Assembly: GCF_002813135.1 (NCBI RefSeq)
Contig: NZ_PHTY01000001.1
Location: forward strand, 2,475,501-2,539,500
Source: Ulvibacter sp. MAR_2010_11
GTDB lineage: Bacteria; Bacteroidota; Bacteroidia; Flavobacteriales; Flavobacteriaceae
Direction of reading: 5' to 3'
DNA length: 64,000 bases
Under the pieces are notes generated by a model. That model did not search any database and had not been told where the DNA came from. It saw only the letters and a list, made by a program, of their open reading frames with translations. The position numbers and the translations under genes were made by a program. Positions 61,488-64,000 of this stretch are shown in pieces (positions within the stretch are counted from its first letter, which is position 1; each line of letters opens with the position of its first letter).

Positions 61488-62612
61488 TTATAGCGGGTTT
61501 CCATGGGTTTTTTGAATTAGCTTCGGAACAATCCCCGGAAATGTCTTAGCTACATTAAATCCAATTGTCGACAAGGTAGGATGTAATAACAATTGCTGAA
61601 TTTTTCTTCCGGTTGAAAGGCGTTTGGCAAAGGTTTTCTGCCAGAGTTGCGTATAGGTGTTTTCCAATTGAGCTCTATTGATTATTCCTTTTGCCGAAGC
61701 ATCCAAATACAATTCAGAAAAAAGTTTCGCACTGTGTATTGCCATCGCCATTCCGTTACCACAAAGCGGATGAATCAATCCTGCTGCATCGCCAATCATA
61801 AAAATATGATCTTCTACGGGTTTCTTTTTTTGAAATGAAATCTGACTAATAGTCAACGGCTTTTCAAATAACGGAATTGCTTCCTCAAAAAAGTGCTGTA
61901 AATACGGATTTTTTGAAAGTGTTTTTTTCTGAAAGTCGGTAATGGAATTAGCATGTTTAAACGATTTATAAGTCGTGAGATAGCAGGCATTTACTGCATT
62001 TGTTTCGGTTTTTGAGAGTCCGCAATAACCTCCTTCAAAATTGTGTAGCGCAACGGTATCTTCCGGAAAGTTGTAGTCGTAATGAGCCTTTACTGCAAGC
62101 CAGGGAGATTTCTGTTGTATAAACTTTCGTTTCAGAAAACCATCAAGTCCGGATCTTTTTCCGAAGGCTCCAATAACATAATTTGCTTTAAATTTTAGGT
62201 TGCCTTGTGTGGTAATCGTAAAAAGTTCGTTTGAAAAATCTACCGAAGCTACAGTGTCAAATAGTACCTCCGCAGCGGCTTTTACCGCTTCATATAATTG
62301 ATTATCGAACGCAAACCTGCTTATTCCAAAGCCGCCCAAAGGCAGGGTTGTGGTTATTAATTTGCCTGTCTTGGTGCTTATTTCAAATTTTGATATGATT
62401 TTGGCACCTGCACCAAATGGATCTACTCCCAATGACTTCAGGTAGGGCAACACTTCATTAGAAACATATTCTCCACACACCTTATGATGTGGGTAGGTAT
62501 ATTTTTCGATGAGTAGCACCTTGCAATTACGGGTAGCCAAATGCAAGGCGCAGGTTAAACCTGCGAGTCCACCCCCAATAATTATGATATCCCATTTTTT
62601 AGACTGAGCCAT
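61488..62612 (-). CDS. FAD-dependent oxidoreductase (geranylgeranyl reductase/hydroxylase family)
   Basis: A 374-residue flavoprotein. FAD motif DIIIIGGGLAGLTCALHLA, then HHKVCGEYVSNEVLPYL (CGE typical of the geranylgeranyl reductase-like group) and second FAD motif IGDAAGLIHPLCGNGMAMA. It could hydroxylate an aromatic ring (as SrsC does for alkylresorcinols) or reduce a double bond. First gene of the operon. A TACTTTTA box lies at 62617-62624 (minus strand), 5 bases from the start, so the transcript leader would be very short or absent. Confidence 0.88.
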   Translation of the reverse strand: MAQSKKWDIIIIGGGLAGLTCALHLATRNCKVLLIEKYTYPHHKVCGEYVSNEVLPYLKSLGVDPFGAGAKIISKFEISTKTGKLITTTLPLGGFGISRFAFDNQLYEAVKAAAEVLFDTVASVDFSNELFTITTQGNLKFKANYVIGAFGKRSGLDGFLKRKFIQQKSPWLAVKAHYDYNFPEDTVALHNFEGGYCGLSKTETNAVNACYLTTYKSFKHANSITDFQKKTLSKNPYLQHFFEEAIPLFEKPLTISQISFQKKKPVEDHIFMIGDAAGLIHPLCGNGMAMAIHSAKLFSELYLDASAKGIINRAQLENTYTQLWQKTFAKRLSTGRKIQQLLLHPTLSTIGFNVAKTFPGIVPKLIQKTHGNPL

Positions 62613-62647
62613 TATTTAAAAGTACTTCCTTTTTTTGCGGCATAAAA

Positions 62648-62679
62648 AAATCCCGTATTCAAATTTGAACACGGGATTT
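62648..62679. terminator. Terminator between ompA-like gene and PKS operon
   Basis: AAATCCCGT (62648-62656) pairs with ACGGGATTT (62671-62679). The inner TTCAAATTTGAA extends the stem with one mismatch, and A and T runs flank it, so it can work on both strands. It ends the OmpA-like transcript. Confidence 0.8.
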
Positions 62680-62699
62680 TAAATTATTATTTCATCTAA

Positions 62700-63410
62700 T
62701 TAATTTCCGTCGGCTTGCTTCTGCGCATCCTCCTTCATTTTTTCGTTAGGCACAATGACCACATTTACACGTCGGTTTTGAGCTCTACCCTCAACAGTTG
62801 AATTATCACCAACAGGGCTTTGTTCTCCAAACCAGTTAGTAGTAAATCTACCGGCACTAAGGCCTTTGGTTCCGGTAAAATAGTTGGTTACCGCCATGGC
62901 ACGATTTTTTGAAAGCACCATATTCGATTCGTCCGAACCTACACTATCGGTATGTCCTACCACCAATACATTTGTATCGGGATACTCTCTTAAAACTCCA
63001 GTGAGTTTATCTAATGTAGCTTGCGAAGCCGCATTGATATTATATTTTGCAGTGTCGAAATGTACACCACTGTTCTCGTCGAAGGTAATAACAATACCAT
63101 CGTCCACACGTTCTACTTGAGCTCCGGGAATTTCTTCTTCAATTTTCTTAGCCTGCTTATCCATTTTAGCACCAATAAGCACTCCGGCTGTTCCTCCTAC
63201 TACTCCACCAATCACGGCTCCCATTTCACCGTTTCCGCCTTTACCTACGTTGTTTCCTAGGATGGCTCCAATTACGGCACCACTGGCAGCTCCAATTACA
63301 GCTCCTTTTTGTTTGTTATTTGCATTTTTAGTTGCTTCGCAACTCGATATACTTGCTACAAGAAATACAGAAAGTGCAAGCAATGATATTTGTTTAAAAA
63401 TTGTTTTCAT
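62700..63410 (-). CDS. OmpA-family lipoprotein with glycine zipper
   Basis: A 236-residue protein with a lipobox (ASISSC, Cys about residue 24). A Gly/Ala zipper follows (KGAVIGAASGAVIGAILGNNVG and GAVIGGVVGGTAGVLIGAKM), then an OmpA C-terminal domain with VLVVGHTDSVGSDESN and LSKNRAMAVTNYF, plus GRAQNRRVNV, all peptidoglycan-binding motifs. Probably an outer-membrane anchor to the wall (YiaD-like). It overlaps the lipocalin-like gene stop by one base. Confidence 0.92.
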   Translation of the reverse strand: MKTIFKQISLLALSVFLVASISSCEATKNANNKQKGAVIGAASGAVIGAILGNNVGKGGNGEMGAVIGGVVGGTAGVLIGAKMDKQAKKIEEEIPGAQVERVDDGIVITFDENSGVHFDTAKYNINAASQATLDKLTGVLREYPDTNVLVVGHTDSVGSDESNMVLSKNRAMAVTNYFTGTKGLSAGRFTTNWFGEQSPVGDNSTVEGRAQNRRVNVVIVPNEKMKEDAQKQADGN

Positions 63411-63889
63411 TATTCAGTCATTTTAGAAAAGTTCATAGTTATTTTAAAAGGTTTTCCATCCAGGGTAACAGATTGTTCCCACTTCATGGAAGACTCATTG
63501 AGTTGTGCCAATCTAATTCTAAATCCGCGGTTATCATCAGATTTACCTTTGGCATTGGTTGGTTTTAGTAAGAAATCATACAATCCTGAAGCAGGATCGA
63601 CCTCTTGAATATCAAAAATAAAGTTTCGATCTCCGGTAGGGCAGCTTCCGTTGTTTATGGTGTAGATTCCTGTATTGTTATTAGGAATAAAACGCCAAGC
63701 ACTGCCTTCGAAACATTCTTTGGAAGTATCTCCAAAAACGGTTACGTTAAAGGTTCCGGACTGACTATAGGAAATGTTGTCAAGCGACCAGTAGCCTTTG
63801 ATGACTTTTCTCGATTCTTGAACGGTTTTGGGTACACCACAGGCGAACACCATGGCTGAAATAACAGCCAATACAAGTATTTTTTTCAT
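63410..63889 (-). CDS. Lipocalin-like lipoprotein
   Basis: A 159-residue protein with lipobox MVFAC (Cys about residue 17). The mature part begins with GYWSLDNISYSQSGTFNV and carries Cys in SKECFEGSAWRFIPNNNTGIYT and NNGSCPTGDR, as in the lipocalin-like domain proteins of Bacteroidetes. It forms a two-gene operon with the OmpA-like gene. A minus-strand TATCTTTA box at 63958-63965 is a possible promoter. Confidence 0.85.
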   Translation of the reverse strand: MKKILVLAVISAMVFACGVPKTVQESRKVIKGYWSLDNISYSQSGTFNVTVFGDTSKECFEGSAWRFIPNNNTGIYTINNGSCPTGDRNFIFDIQEVDPASGLYDFLLKPTNAKGKSDDNRGFRIRLAQLNESSMKWEQSVTLDGKPFKITMNFSKMTE

Positions 63890-64000
63890 GTGAAATTGGT
63901 TTTTACAGTTGTTAAACTTTTTTTGATTTTTTATTATCGTCTAAAAAGACGTGATACTAAAGATATTACTAGTAATACAATAAAAATATAGAAAATAATT

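Overview
The window is a chromosomal stretch of a member of the Bacteroidetes, almost certainly a marine-type Flavobacteriaceae. The signs are a type IX secretion C-terminal sorting domain (gene at 1494), start codons without Shine-Dalgarno sites, many TAnnTTTG-type -7 promoter boxes, AT-rich spacers, and family types typical of that group (LytS/LytTR pair, ExbD, DUF2147-like and DUF6268-like proteins, M61 peptidase, RlmF, HPF). No rRNA, tRNA, CRISPR, prophage or intact insertion sequence was recognised.

Layout. 0-6 kb: a VTT-type membrane protein, ExbD, a secreted sialidase-fold T9SS protein, an EF-G-like GTPase and a Crp/Fnr regulator. 6-20 kb: pirin, a cold-shock/DEAD-box RNA helicase pair, a zinc-finger SDR fusion, a DEAH helicase, a DMT transporter, an M61 peptidase, a CocE/NonD hydrolase, MscS, CspA and a YceI pair. 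20-33 kb: a membrane-anchored winged-helix regulator, an FMN reductase, RlmF, an HxlR/quinone-oxidoreductase divergon, an EEP nuclease, a frameshifted zinc alcohol dehydrogenase, a nickel-binding-type/AraC fusion regulator, a truncated haemoglobin with a flavin oxidase, and an ICL/PEP-mutase-like enzyme. 33-37 kb: a sulfur/persulfide detoxification module (Crp/Fnr regulator, TauE exporter, CstB-like persulfide dioxygenase-rhodanese, two YeeE/YedE halves) with two matched palindromic operators. 37-41 kb: a tightly packed operon of flavoprotein, a 52-residue Cys-Cys-rich mini-protein, an MFS exporter and a SigZ-like sigma factor. 41-52 kb: an RND efflux operon whose outer-membrane factor carries a fused ABC-type substrate-binding domain, three small envelope genes, and a LytS/LytTR two-component system; three promoters here share a direct repeat that is probably the LytTR target. 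52-53 kb: about 1 kb of non-coding, repeat-rich DNA. 53-56.8 kb: TerC, HPF, an ArsC-fold protein and RlmI. 56.9-62.6 kb: a seven-gene type III polyketide synthase operon with its own KS, dehydratase, enoyl reductase and ACP plus a methyltransferase and flavoprotein, probably making a phenolic or quinone lipid. 62.7-63.9 kb: an OmpA-family lipoprotein and a lipocalin-like lipoprotein.

Five intergenic patches are built of 7-bp tandem words. The words differ from site to site, but three patches share block order and segments. Two of the patches run into the ends of genes of the type III PKS operon.

The most promising little-described items are the Cys-Cys mini-protein/SigZ operon, the type III PKS operon, the LytTR-linked efflux system with its sensor-channel fusion, and the heptamer-word arrays.
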